NCBI RefSeq assembly: GCF_002802905.1
Contig: NZ_PEBK01000014.1
Location: forward strand, 1-45,822
DNA length: 45,822 nucleotides
From: Bifidobacterium simiarum
Lineage (GTDB): Bacteria > Actinomycetota > Actinomycetes > Actinomycetales > Bifidobacteriaceae
Direction of reading: 5' to 3'
Shown here: positions 1-7,372 of the stretch, piece after piece
Layout of the letters: each line of letters begins with the position of its first letter
Numbering within the stretch: position 1 is the stretch's first letter
Made by a program: the position numbers and the translations under genes
The notes under the pieces: generated by a model
Seen by the model: the letters and a program-made list of their open reading frames with translations, nothing else
What the model was told of the DNA's origin: nothing
The model's database searches: none

Positions 1-32
1 TCAGGGACTACGTCCTCAGCCTCACCGACTAG
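1..32 (+). CDS. C-terminal end of an unidentified protein (partial)
   Basis: The last nine codons of a gene entering from the left, reading RDYVLSLTD and then TAG at 30-32. The frame is fixed by the matching copy at the right edge of the window (45749-45822, minus), which encodes the same ending preceded by FRELFEAHARPGEI. The first 35 bp of the window equal the reverse complement of 45746-45780. Too little is present to name the family. Confidence 0.6.
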   Translation, partial: RDYVLSLTD

Positions 33-43
33 CACACGCTGGT

Positions 44-70
44 GGCCCCGCCGGCACCCCCGGCGGGGCC
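44..70 (+). terminator. GC-rich hairpin after the left-edge gene
   Basis: A perfect 10-bp stem, GGCCCCGCCG with CGGCGGGGCC, and a 7-nt loop, 12 nt after the stop codon at 32. No T-run follows, so it is a plausible but weak terminator. Confidence 0.5.
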
Positions 71-87
71 ATGTCATACCCAAACCA

Positions 88-121
88 GTTCACTCTTTTC
101 CGGCCGCCCCAAAGAGTGAAC
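88..121. repeat. Inverted repeat, copy 1 (GTTCACTCTTT)
   Basis: GTTCACTCTTT (88-98) pairs perfectly with AAAGAGTGAAC (111-121) around a 12-nt loop ending in CCCC. A second copy with the same arm and the same CCCC lies at 203-235. Both sit between two converging genes. Either a regulator site or a hairpin that ends transcription would fit. Confidence 0.6.
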
Positions 122-202
122 CGATTGTTGTCCGTTATTCATGAGCGGTGTTCGATTCGCCGCTCACGGGGCGTCTTCGCGTTCGATGTTGTTCGCTTCC
201 GA

Positions 203-235
203 TTCACTCTTTGCCGAGGCACCCCAAAGAGTGAA
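203..235. repeat. Inverted repeat, copy 2 (TTCACTCTTT)
   Basis: TTCACTCTTT (203-212) pairs with AAAGAGTGAA (226-235) around a 13-nt loop that also ends in CCCC. It lies 21 nt past the stop of the minus-strand transporter at 257 and could be its terminator, although no clear T-run is seen. Confidence 0.6.
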
Positions 236-256
236 CTCAAGAATGCAGGTCCCGGC

Positions 257-1705
257 CTATTCCCCAAGTCTGCGCAGAATCTTCCGCTCATCGTAGAACG
301 CGAAGATGATGCCTCCCAGTCCGCACAATGCCGCCGCGCAGAACGCCGACAGCCGGTATCCCGTCCCCGATCCGCTTGCCGCGCCGATCGTTGCCAATCC
401 GGTGAACAGCAGCATCGACACGCTCTGCCCCATCTTCATGGCGAACGTGCGCGCCGCATAGAACATGCCTTCGCGATTCTCCCCGGTCTCCGCCGCACTC
501 GCCCCGGCGATGTTCGCCACCACCGCCTGCGGCAGGATGCCGAAGATGGCCATGGGAATCGCCGCCACCACGGCCAGCGCCAGTCCCTGCACCATCGGCG
601 GCAGTACACCGATCAGGGGAGAGCCCAGCAATCCCGCATAGGCGTACGAGCAGGTGAAGATGACGAAGCCGATCAGCATCAGCCGTTTCTTGCCGAGACG
701 CCCGGCGAGCCGGTTGACCGGCAGATAGAAGCACACCGACACCACGGTCATCAGCACGAAATAGATGGTCGTGGTGGTTTCGGGCAGGCCGAGCAGACTC
801 GTCACGAAGAACGGCAGTCCAGTCTGGAACATGGTCACCGCCACCCAGTACACGATGTCGGACCCGACGAACTTGCGGAACTCGCCGTTGCGGAAGGTCT
901 GCGCAAGCGAACGCAGGGCGGACTCATCGGTGGGGTGGGAGTCGACGTAATCCCGTTCCCGGATCGAGAACGTCGGCACCAGCATGCAGACGAAGGCCAC
1001 GGCGGCGATGATGGTGAACGTGACGCGAATGGCATTGACGCGACCCATCGCCGGCAGGAACAGGTTCCAGATCACCGGCGCCACGTAGGCGATCGCGGTG
1101 CCGGCCACCCAGGTGAACGAGATCGCCGTCGAGATGGTCAGCTGCTGCTTCGAATCGTGCCCGAGCTCGGCGATCAGCGCGTTGTACGGCGTGCAGTAGA
1201 ACGTGAGCGCCACGTAATAGCCCATCACCATGAGGAACAGGAACGCGGCGTTGACCCAGCTCGTGCCGTTGATCGGGCTCCAGAACACCAGTACGGTGAC
1301 CGCGGCGAGCGGCAGAGCCGCGAATCGCAGGAAGGGGATGCGTCGGCCGGCCTTGGAGCGGCAGCGGTCCGACAGGCTCGCCACGGCCGGATCCACGAAG
1401 GCGTCGAAGAATCGGGCGAACGCCGTGATCGCGCCGATGACGGTGAACAGTCCGATCAGCACCAGTCCCTGCGGCACGAAGACGGTCTGTCCCTGAGAGA
1501 TGGATTCGCGATCCGGCTGATAGAAGTACACCAGCCAGTTGGAGATCAGTCCGGACAGCATGGCCCAGCCGAACTGTCCGATGGCGAAATGCCACACCTT
1601 AGCGATCGGCAGGTCCTTCGGACGGCGTTCGGCTTGTTTCCCCGGCGTGCGGTTCATGTCGGTGAAGTCTTCGGACTGCCGGTCCGTGGTGTGCGCTGCG
1701 GTCAT
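257..1705 (-). CDS. GPH-type (MelB-like) sugar:cation symporter, MFS
   Basis: An integral membrane protein of 482 aa with about twelve hydrophobic segments. The N-terminal part has the glycoside-pentoside-hexuronide family pattern: a conserved FARFFDAFVDPAVASLSDR stretch (helix 2 / loop 2-3, with the acidic residues used for cation binding in MelB) followed by SKAGRRIPFLRF. The start is taken at the ATG at 1705 because GGGGAGG lies 6 nt upstream; the ORF remains open 12 codons further up without such a site. It converges on the left-edge gene and diverges from tRNA-Arg. Substrate cannot be read from sequence; the family carries oligosaccharides, pentosides or uronides. A second GPH paralog is at 39769. 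Confidence 0.88.
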   Translation of the reverse strand: MTAAHTTDRQSEDFTDMNRTPGKQAERRPKDLPIAKVWHFAIGQFGWAMLSGLISNWLVYFYQPDRESISQGQTVFVPQGLVLIGLFTVIGAITAFARFFDAFVDPAVASLSDRCRSKAGRRIPFLRFAALPLAAVTVLVFWSPINGTSWVNAAFLFLMVMGYYVALTFYCTPYNALIAELGHDSKQQLTISTAISFTWVAGTAIAYVAPVIWNLFLPAMGRVNAIRVTFTIIAAVAFVCMLVPTFSIRERDYVDSHPTDESALRSLAQTFRNGEFRKFVGSDIVYWVAVTMFQTGLPFFVTSLLGLPETTTTIYFVLMTVVSVCFYLPVNRLAGRLGKKRLMLIGFVIFTCSYAYAGLLGSPLIGVLPPMVQGLALAVVAAIPMAIFGILPQAVVANIAGASAAETGENREGMFYAARTFAMKMGQSVSMLLFTGLATIGAASGSGTGYRLSAFCAAALCGLGGIIFAFYDERKILRRLGE

Positions 1706-1762
1706 ATGAACCTCCCCGTAAGACGCCGATGTCGTCACCATGGTATGTCACGGGCAGGCTGG

Positions 1763-1768
1763 TATACT
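1763..1768 (+). promoter_or_regulatory. Probable -10 box of tRNA-Arg
   Basis: TATACT lies 17 nt before the mature 5' end of the tRNA. No convincing -35 box is seen. The leader after it (TTCTCGTTG) recurs upstream of tRNA-Pro at 17884-17892. Confidence 0.45.
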
Positions 1769-1785
1769 GTGTTCTCGTTGTTTTT

Positions 1786-1859
1786 GGCCCCGTAGCTCAG
1801 CTGGATAGAGCATGTGACTTCTAATCTCAAGGTCGCCGGTTCGAGCCCGGCCGGGGTCA
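1786..1859 (+). tRNA. tRNA-Arg (anticodon TCT)
   Basis: A cloverleaf can be drawn: acceptor GGCCCCG with CGGGGTC (one G-T pair), a D-arm with AGCTCAGCTGGATAGAGC, an anticodon loop CTTCTAA giving anticodon TCT, and a T-arm with GGTTCGAGCC. CCA is not encoded. It reads AGA codons, which are rare in GC-rich genomes. Confidence 0.95.
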
Positions 1860-1864
1860 CGTCC

Positions 1865-1900
1865 AATCCCTTGAAATCGTTAGGATTCCAAGGGATTTTT
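1865..1900 (+). terminator. Rho-independent terminator of tRNA-Arg
   Basis: AATCCCTTG (1865-1873) pairs with CAAGGGATT (1889-1897) and is followed by a short T-run, five nucleotides after the tRNA. Confidence 0.85.
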
Positions 1901-1996
1901 GCTTTGGCCGCCGGTCATTCCGGACACGATGGGACCCGATGGCAGTGGTTTCGTCCGTGATGGTCCCTGATGAATTTGCCGGTTCGCATGCGGAGG

Positions 1997-2254
1997 GGCT
2001 TCCCCTGGCAGGGGAAGCTGTCAGCGGAGCTGACTGATGAGGTGAAGGTGGCCCATGGCCTCGATTTGGATGTTCGGCGGCCGTGCTTTGTCATCGTCAC
2101 CTCATCCGTCCGACTTCGTCGGCCACCTTCCCCTCGGAGGGGAAGGCAAATCGGAGGGAAGGTGAGGATGGGCGGACTATCGTCATCCCGTTCTTAGTTC
2201 TTGTCGGCCACTTTCCCCCTCGGAGGGGAAGGCGAGTCGGAGGAGAAGGCGAGG
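1997..2254. repeat. Cluster of three GGGGAAG palindromic intergenic repeats
   Basis: Three copies of a dispersed element: about 1997-2045 (CTTCCCC / GGGGAAG core, then GACTGATGAG), about 2099-2174 (CTCATCCGTC, CGACTTCGTCGG, then CTTCCCCTCGGAGGGGAAG) and about 2201-2254. Related copies are near 15354, 26150 and 36460. The block fills the 370 bp between the tRNA terminator and the LacI gene; no gene is supported there. Confidence 0.8.
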
Positions 2255-2269
2255 GCTTCCGCCCGGCCG

Positions 2270-3295
2270 TCAGACCGATGGGGATGCCACGGTGGTGACG
2301 GGCAGGGTGATCCATTGGCTGGCGGCGTAGGGGTCGCCGGTCTTGTCGTCGCCGCGCGAGCGGATCTGGTCGAGCAGATTGCGTGCCGCCTGCCGTCCCA
2401 GCAGCTGCGGATCCTGTTCCAGCAGGTAGATGCCGTCCTGCACGTACTGCGACCAGCGCCAGTCGTCGAAGCTCACCAGGCCGATGTCCTGCGGATACCG
2501 GATGCCCAGCGTCCGAAGCACGGCGAGCACATCGAACAGCAGCGGGCCCATCAGTGAGATCAGCGCGGTCCGGCCGTTCAGATGATCCAGCGTGGTGCCG
2601 ATCTCCCGTTGCAGCCAGTCGCCGTCGTGGGAATCCGCCTCGATGGTGAGCATCAGCATGTGCCGTTCCTCGGCGGCCCTGCGCAGTCCGGCGATACGGA
2701 GGGCCTGGGCGGAGACCTCGCTGCGCGTGCGGCTGACCACCACGAGGTTCTCGTACCCGAGGTCGGCGAGGGTCTCGCCCAGACGGCGGCAGGAGTCCTC
2801 GTTGTCGCTCACCACCTTGGAAACGGTTTCGGGCTGGTCGGTGGTTTCGCGGTCGACCATGACCAGCGGCGTGCGGGAGGAGATGATGGGTTCGTAGGTG
2901 GCGAACCGGCGGGAGTTCGGCTGGATGATCAGGCCGTCGACCTCCTGGGAGAGCAGCCGGTCGATCTCCCCGTGCTCCTGTTCGATCGCATTGTTGGAGT
3001 TCATGAGCATGACGTCGTATCCCGCGGGTTGCAGTTCCGCGTAGATGCCGTTGAACAGCAGCGAGGAGAAGACGTTGGAGATGTCGGCGACGATCACGCC
3101 GACTACATGGGTCGACTGCTGGCGCATGCGTCGGGCCGAGGCGCTCGGCCGGTATTCGAGCCGGTCCACGGTCTGCTGAATCCGGTCTCTGGTGGTCTGG
3201 CTCATCTTGCCGTAGTTGCCGTTGATGAACCGGGAGACCGTGGTCACGGAAACCTGCGCCTCGCGCGCGATGTCCGCGATGGTCACCTTGGCCAT
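2270..3295 (-). CDS. LacI-family transcriptional regulator of the sugar-acid cluster
   Basis: A 341-aa DNA-binding repressor. Residues 1-50 form the LacI helix-turn-helix (VTIADIAREAQVSVTTVSRF), followed by the hinge helix with SASARRMR, then a periplasmic-binding-like effector domain from about residue 62 (VGVIVADISN) to the end. The start at 3295 is set by GGAGG 7 nt upstream; the longer frame has an acidic low-complexity stretch and no family support. It is divergent from the SDR gene at 3622, and the space between holds CG-centred palindromes of LacI type, so it probably represses itself and the SDR-transporter-dehydrogenase genes. The effector is probably a sugar acid from that pathway (inference). 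Confidence 0.9.
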   Translation of the reverse strand: MAKVTIADIAREAQVSVTTVSRFINGNYGKMSQTTRDRIQQTVDRLEYRPSASARRMRQQSTHVVGVIVADISNVFSSLLFNGIYAELQPAGYDVMLMNSNNAIEQEHGEIDRLLSQEVDGLIIQPNSRRFATYEPIISSRTPLVMVDRETTDQPETVSKVVSDNEDSCRRLGETLADLGYENLVVVSRTRSEVSAQALRIAGLRRAAEERHMLMLTIEADSHDGDWLQREIGTTLDHLNGRTALISLMGPLLFDVLAVLRTLGIRYPQDIGLVSFDDWRWSQYVQDGIYLLEQDPQLLGRQAARNLLDQIRSRGDDKTGDPYAASQWITLPVTTVASPSV

Positions 3296-3515
3296 GTCGT
3301 CGCCTCCGTCGATGTCGTCTTCGTCCTCGTCTTCGTATCGGCCGCCCGTCCCGGTCTCCCGTGGCCGCCTGATACGGGTCACCAGTCTAGAACGGTTTCG
3401 CGCCGGCCGGACCATATGGCCGGATCCGGGGGAGAGGCGGGTTTCCGAAAGCCGTTGCAAACCGTGGCAACACGCCGTCGGTTGACGGTTTTTCCGACTC
3501 GGGTATATCTTTGGG

Positions 3516-3581
3516 GTATCGATACACCAAAACAAAACACAGCAGTTTTCCGGTATTGAAAATATCGATAACCTATACCGG
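3516..3581 (+). promoter_or_regulatory. Divergent control region with TATCGATA operators
   Basis: Two CG-centred palindromes: GTATCGATAC at 3516-3525 and TATCGATA at 3563-3570, 46 bp apart centre to centre. The second is nested in a longer inverted repeat, CCGGTAT (3550-3556) and ATACCGG (3575-3581). CG-centred palindromes are the usual LacI-family sites, so these are probable operators of the regulator at 2270. Confidence 0.65.
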
Positions 3582-3621
3582 TTACTATGCCTTACCCACC
3601 ATCAAAGGAGATATGGATACC

Positions 3622-4395
3622 ATGGCGGAGTTTTCCATCAACAGCTTCGAACTCACCGACAAGGTGGTGCTGATCACCGGTGGTGCCAGCGGACTGGGCC
3701 GGTACTACACGCAGGCTGTGAGCCGGGTCGGCGCCGACGTGTTCGTCGTGTCCTATGACGACAAGGGCTGGGACGAGACCCGCGCCGACGTGGAGGCCAA
3801 CGGCCGCCGGGTCGTCTTCCTCAAGCAGGACATCACCGAACCCGGCGCCGCCAAGGTGATCGTGGAGAAGGCCCTAGAGGCGTTCGGCCGCATCGACGTG
3901 CTCATCAACAACGCCGGCATGCAGCGCAGGCACGATCTCGTGGACTTCCCCGACGAGGACTGGAAGGCCGTGATCGACCTCAACCTCAACGCCCTGTACT
4001 ACCTCTCCCACGAGGTCGCCAAGGTGATGATCAAGCAGAACAGCGGCAAGATCGTGAACATCGGATCCATGCAGTCGTACCGCGCCGGCAAGTTCATCTA
4101 CCCCTACGCGGCCAGCAAGCACGCGGTGATGGGCCTCACCCGCGCCTACGCGGACGCGCTCGCCCCGCACAACATCCAGGTCAACGGTCTGGCCCCCGGA
4201 TACATCAACACCCCGATGACCAAGGCCCTGCAGGAGGATCCCGTCCGCAGCGTGGAGATCCGCGAGCACATCCCCGCCGGCCACTGGGGAGAGCCCAAGG
4301 AGCTCATGGGCGCCATGGTGTTCCTCTGCTCGGCGGCCTCCGACTACGTCACCGGCGTCATGCTCCCCGTCGACGGCGGCTACCTGCTGCGCTAG
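3622..4395 (+). CDS. SDR oxidoreductase, KduD-like (2-deoxy-D-gluconate 3-dehydrogenase type)
   Basis: A soluble NAD(P)-dependent dehydrogenase of 257 aa. It shows the classical SDR plan: the TGGASGLG nucleotide-binding motif near residue 20, NNAG near residue 97, the catalytic Ser in GSMQSY and the Y-x3-K in YAASK near residue 160. The C-terminal stretch IPAGHWGEPKELMG followed by FLCSAASDYVTG and VDGG strongly resembles KduD. ATG at 3622 is preferred because AAAGGAG ends 11 nt before it; the in-frame ATG at 3613 is only 2 nt from that site. It is the first gene after the operators. Probable reaction: oxidation or reduction of a keto-deoxy sugar acid; gluconate 5-dehydrogenase is the main alternative. 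Confidence 0.85.
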   Translation: MAEFSINSFELTDKVVLITGGASGLGRYYTQAVSRVGADVFVVSYDDKGWDETRADVEANGRRVVFLKQDITEPGAAKVIVEKALEAFGRIDVLINNAGMQRRHDLVDFPDEDWKAVIDLNLNALYYLSHEVAKVMIKQNSGKIVNIGSMQSYRAGKFIYPYAASKHAVMGLTRAYADALAPHNIQVNGLAPGYINTPMTKALQEDPVRSVEIREHIPAGHWGEPKELMGAMVFLCSAASDYVTGVMLPVDGGYLLR

Positions 4396-4496
4396 TCGGC
4401 ATCCTCGGCCGGCATCCCCGGCCGGCCGATCTCGTCCCCGTCCCGATTCCCCAATCTTTCAACCGACAGTCATCCAACCCATAATCAAAGGAGATT

Positions 4497-5927
4497 ATGA
4501 TGACATCCGCAGTCAACCCGGCCTCCTCGCAGATGAGCGAGGCCGAATACGCCGATCAGCTCAAGCGGGCCACACTGGCCTCCAGCCTCGGCAGCGCCCT
4601 CGAATACTTCGACTTCGCGCTGTATGGCCTGTGCACCGCACTGATCTTCAACACCCTGTTCTTCCCGCAGGACAATCCGGCCATGGCCACGGTCGCCTCG
4701 TTCGCCACCTTCGGCGTCGGCTTCATCGCCCGTCCGTTCGGCGGTCTGATCTTCGGCCGTCTCGGCGACAAGATCGGCCGCAAATGGGTGCTGGTCGTCA
4801 CCATCATCCTCATGGGCGGCTCCTCCACGGCCATCGGCTTCCTGCCCACCTACGAATCGGTCGGCATGGCCGCGCCGATCATGCTGGTGATCGCCCGACT
4901 GCTGCAGGGCTTCGGCGCCGGCGCCGAGCAGACCGGCTCCTCGGTGCTCATGGCCGAATACGCGCCCGTCAAGCAGCGCGGATTCTTCGCCGCCCTGCCG
5001 TACATCGGCATTCAGGCCGGCAGCCTCATGGCCTCCGTCGCCTTCTTCCTGCTCACCCTGATGCCCGAGCAGCAGCTCATGGCCTGGGGCTGGCGCATCC
5101 CGTTCCTCGCCTCGTTCCTGCTGATCCTGCTCGCCCTGTTCATTCGTATGCACCTGCGTGAATCGCCGACCTTCGTGGAGCTCAAGGCCGCCGATCAGGT
5201 CTCCGAGCACCCGCTGCGCGAGCTGTTCACCAGCGGCACCCCCGGCGTCGTGGCCGCGTTCGGCATGCGTATGGCCGAAAACGGCGGCAGCTACATGCTG
5301 CAGACCCTGTCGATGTCGTACTTCGTGGCCGTGGTCGGTTCCACCGCCGACAAGGGCATCCTCTCCTGGGGCGTGGCCCTCGGCGCGCTGATCGGCCTGT
5401 TCACCGTGCCGTTCTCCGGCGCCCTCTCCGACAAGTACGGCCGCCGCGCCGTCTACCGCTTCGGCTCCGTGTTCCTGCTGGTCTTCGCCTTCCCGGCATG
5501 GTGGCTGCTCTCGCTGGGCAACCACTTCATCGCCGTGGCCGTGGTCGCCCTCGGCGTCGGTTTCGGCGTGAACTTCATGCTCGGCCCGCAGTGCGCCATG
5601 TTCCCCGAACTCTTCGGCGCCCGCCACCGCTACCTTGGCGTGGCCATGGCCCGCGAGCTCTCCGCCGTGGTCGCCGGTGGTCTGGCCGGCGTGCTCGGCT
5701 CCTACATCATCGCGGTCAGCAACGCGAACTGGGTGCTCATGGCCGTGTACATGACGGTGCTCGCCGCCATCACCACGCTCTCCACGTTCATGGTTCCGGA
5801 AACTGCCGGCCGTGACCTGACCCGTCTGGACGACGCCGTGAAGATTTCCCAGCACGAGCGGTCCTCCGCGAGCGACCCGGTCGTCGTGCCCGAAGCCATC
5901 GCCACGCCGCTCGCCTCGGTGGCCTGA
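4497..5927 (+). CDS. MHS-family metabolite:H+ symporter (MFS)
   Basis: A 476-aa inner-membrane transporter. The N-terminus has the MHS signature (SSLGSALEYFDFALYG), the loop 2-3 motif GRLGDKIGRKWVL and, half-way, the second copy GALSDKYGRRAVY. About twelve hydrophobic segments are visible. Relatives such as ShiA, KgtP and ProP carry organic acids or zwitterions, so here it probably imports the acid handled by the flanking dehydrogenases. AGGAG precedes two consecutive ATG codons (4497, 4500); either may be used. It follows the SDR with a 101-nt gap and probably shares its transcript. Confidence 0.9.
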   Translation: MMTSAVNPASSQMSEAEYADQLKRATLASSLGSALEYFDFALYGLCTALIFNTLFFPQDNPAMATVASFATFGVGFIARPFGGLIFGRLGDKIGRKWVLVVTIILMGGSSTAIGFLPTYESVGMAAPIMLVIARLLQGFGAGAEQTGSSVLMAEYAPVKQRGFFAALPYIGIQAGSLMASVAFFLLTLMPEQQLMAWGWRIPFLASFLLILLALFIRMHLRESPTFVELKAADQVSEHPLRELFTSGTPGVVAAFGMRMAENGGSYMLQTLSMSYFVAVVGSTADKGILSWGVALGALIGLFTVPFSGALSDKYGRRAVYRFGSVFLLVFAFPAWWLLSLGNHFIAVAVVALGVGFGVNFMLGPQCAMFPELFGARHRYLGVAMARELSAVVAGGLAGVLGSYIIAVSNANWVLMAVYMTVLAAITTLSTFMVPETAGRDLTRLDDAVKISQHERSSASDPVVVPEAIATPLASVA

Positions 5928-5994
5928 TCAATCCGTGGCCTGAACGACCCAGTGGCCTGAACAACCCGGTGATCTGATCGCCTCGGTGGTTTGA
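5925..5994 (+). repeat. Degenerate 17-nt tandem repeat echoing the stop codon
   Basis: The gene end GTGGCCTGA is repeated in tandem: TGA occurs at 5925, 5941, 5958, 5975 and 5992, with units of 16-17 nt that all end in TGA (GTGGCCTGA twice more, then GTGATCTGA and GTGGTTTGA). Offsets of 16, 33, 50 and 67 place stops in all three frames. Confidence 0.8.
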
Positions 5995-6061
5995 TCCGCC
6001 AGGCGATCCGATCCGTCCGGCAACCCGAACCATATTGATTGCAATGAAAGGAACCTCATTC

Positions 6062-7174
6062 ATGACAACCGCAACCCCCAACGCCTCCACCGCACCCGTC
6101 GCCAACGCCTCGGCGACCTCGGCGTCCGACCGCCGACTGCGCGTCGTGGTGGCCGTGCCGCTGAACGAGCGACTCTGCCAGCTGGTCGAAACCCTGGAGC
6201 CCCGCATCGATCTTATCCGCGACCACACGCTGCTCAAGCCGATGCGCGGCCCCGCCGACTGGTCCGGCGACCCCGACTTCCACCGCACCCCCGAGCAGCA
6301 GCAGGCCTTCGATGACCTGGTCGACTCGGCCGACGTGCTGTTCGGCATCCCCGACGTCGAACCCGAGGCGCTCGCCCGCACGGTCAAGGCCAACCCCGAT
6401 CTCAAATGGGTGATGACCACCGCGGCCGGCGGCGGCAGCCAGATCAAGGACGCGAACCTGAGCCGCGAGGACCTCGACCGCATCGTCTTCACCACCAGCG
6501 CAGGCGTGCACGGCGGCCCGCTGGCCGAATTCGCCGTCTTCGGCGTGCTGGCCGGCGCCAAGAACCTGCCGCGACTGCTCGCCGACAAGGGCACGAAGAC
6601 CTGGCCCGACCGTTGGGAGATGCGTCAGGTGGACGAGATGACCGTGCTGGTGATGGGCCTCGGCGGCATCGGCTCCGAATGCGTGCGCCGTCTCAACGCG
6701 CTCGGCGCCCGCGTGATCGGCGTGGCCGAAGGCAATCCGCAGGTCGAGGGCGTCGACAGGGTGGTCTCCGCCGCCCAGCTGCCGGACGTCGTCGGCGAGG
6801 TGGACGCCATCATCAACACCCTGCCCGGCACCGACCAGACGTACCACATGCTTGGCAAGGACGTCTTCGCCAACATGAAGCCCGGCACGATCATCTCCAG
6901 CGTCGGCCGCGGTACCGTGATCGACGAAACCGAACTGCTCAAGGCTCTGGACGACGGACGCGTGGCCTTCGCCGCCATGGACGTGTTCGAGCAGGAGCCG
7001 CTGCCGGCCGACTCGCCGTTCTGGACCCACCCGCAGGTCGTGGTCAGCCCCCACACCGCCGCGCTGAGCAGCAAGGAGGAGGAGCGCATCGCCCGCAGGT
7101 TCGCGCAGGACGCCACGGCGTTCCTCGACGGCAAGCCGATGCGGGCCGTGGTCAACACCGTCGAATTCTACTGA
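6062..7174 (+). CDS. D-isomer-specific 2-hydroxyacid dehydrogenase
   Basis: A 370-aa NAD-dependent dehydrogenase of the D-2-hydroxyacid family. Visible features: the nucleotide fold GLGGIGSECVRRLNALGARVIGV (about residues 198-220), the catalytic Arg in SVGRGTVIDE, the acidic residue in FEQEPLP, and the catalytic His in SPHTAALS near the C-terminus. The start at 6062 has AAAGGA 9 nt upstream; an ATG nine codons earlier lacks one. The N-terminus (TTATPNASTAPVANAS) is low-complexity. It follows the MHS symporter, probably in the same operon, and may reduce a 2-keto acid or oxidise the imported acid. The substrate is not evident. Confidence 0.88.
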   Translation: MTTATPNASTAPVANASATSASDRRLRVVVAVPLNERLCQLVETLEPRIDLIRDHTLLKPMRGPADWSGDPDFHRTPEQQQAFDDLVDSADVLFGIPDVEPEALARTVKANPDLKWVMTTAAGGGSQIKDANLSREDLDRIVFTTSAGVHGGPLAEFAVFGVLAGAKNLPRLLADKGTKTWPDRWEMRQVDEMTVLVMGLGGIGSECVRRLNALGARVIGVAEGNPQVEGVDRVVSAAQLPDVVGEVDAIINTLPGTDQTYHMLGKDVFANMKPGTIISSVGRGTVIDETELLKALDDGRVAFAAMDVFEQEPLPADSPFWTHPQVVVSPHTAALSSKEEERIARRFAQDATAFLDGKPMRAVVNTVEFY

Positions 7175-7279
7175 CGGATCCCCGTTGCCGACGGATGGTC
7201 TGACGGATTATCGATCCGACGGACCATCCGGCCAACCGATATGACGGACTGACCAACCGATCCGATGAATCATCGTTTC

Positions 7280-7315
7280 AGCCGGCTGATGGCCTATCGC
7301 CTCAGCCGGCTTTTT
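7280..7315 (+). terminator. Rho-independent terminator, end of the sugar-acid operon
   Basis: AGCCGGCTGA (7280-7289) pairs with TCAGCCGGCT (7302-7311), followed by TTTT. It lies between converging genes. The 105 bp before it hold TGACGGA repeats (7172, 7201, 7242). Confidence 0.85.
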
Positions 7316-7372
7316 GCCGTATCCGGCGTCCTGATCGTCATCGGCTGTTTACTGGCTTATCGACTTACTGGC

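Noticed and set aside
1-32. End of an insertion-sequence transposase
   Set aside because: The identity between the two window ends stops 3 nt after the stop codon, which leaves no room for terminal inverted repeats of a usual IS.
71-1795. A 574-aa plus-strand ORF over the first transporter
   Set aside because: It is antisense to a clear GPH transporter and has the Arg/Gly/His-rich look of a shadow frame in GC-rich DNA.
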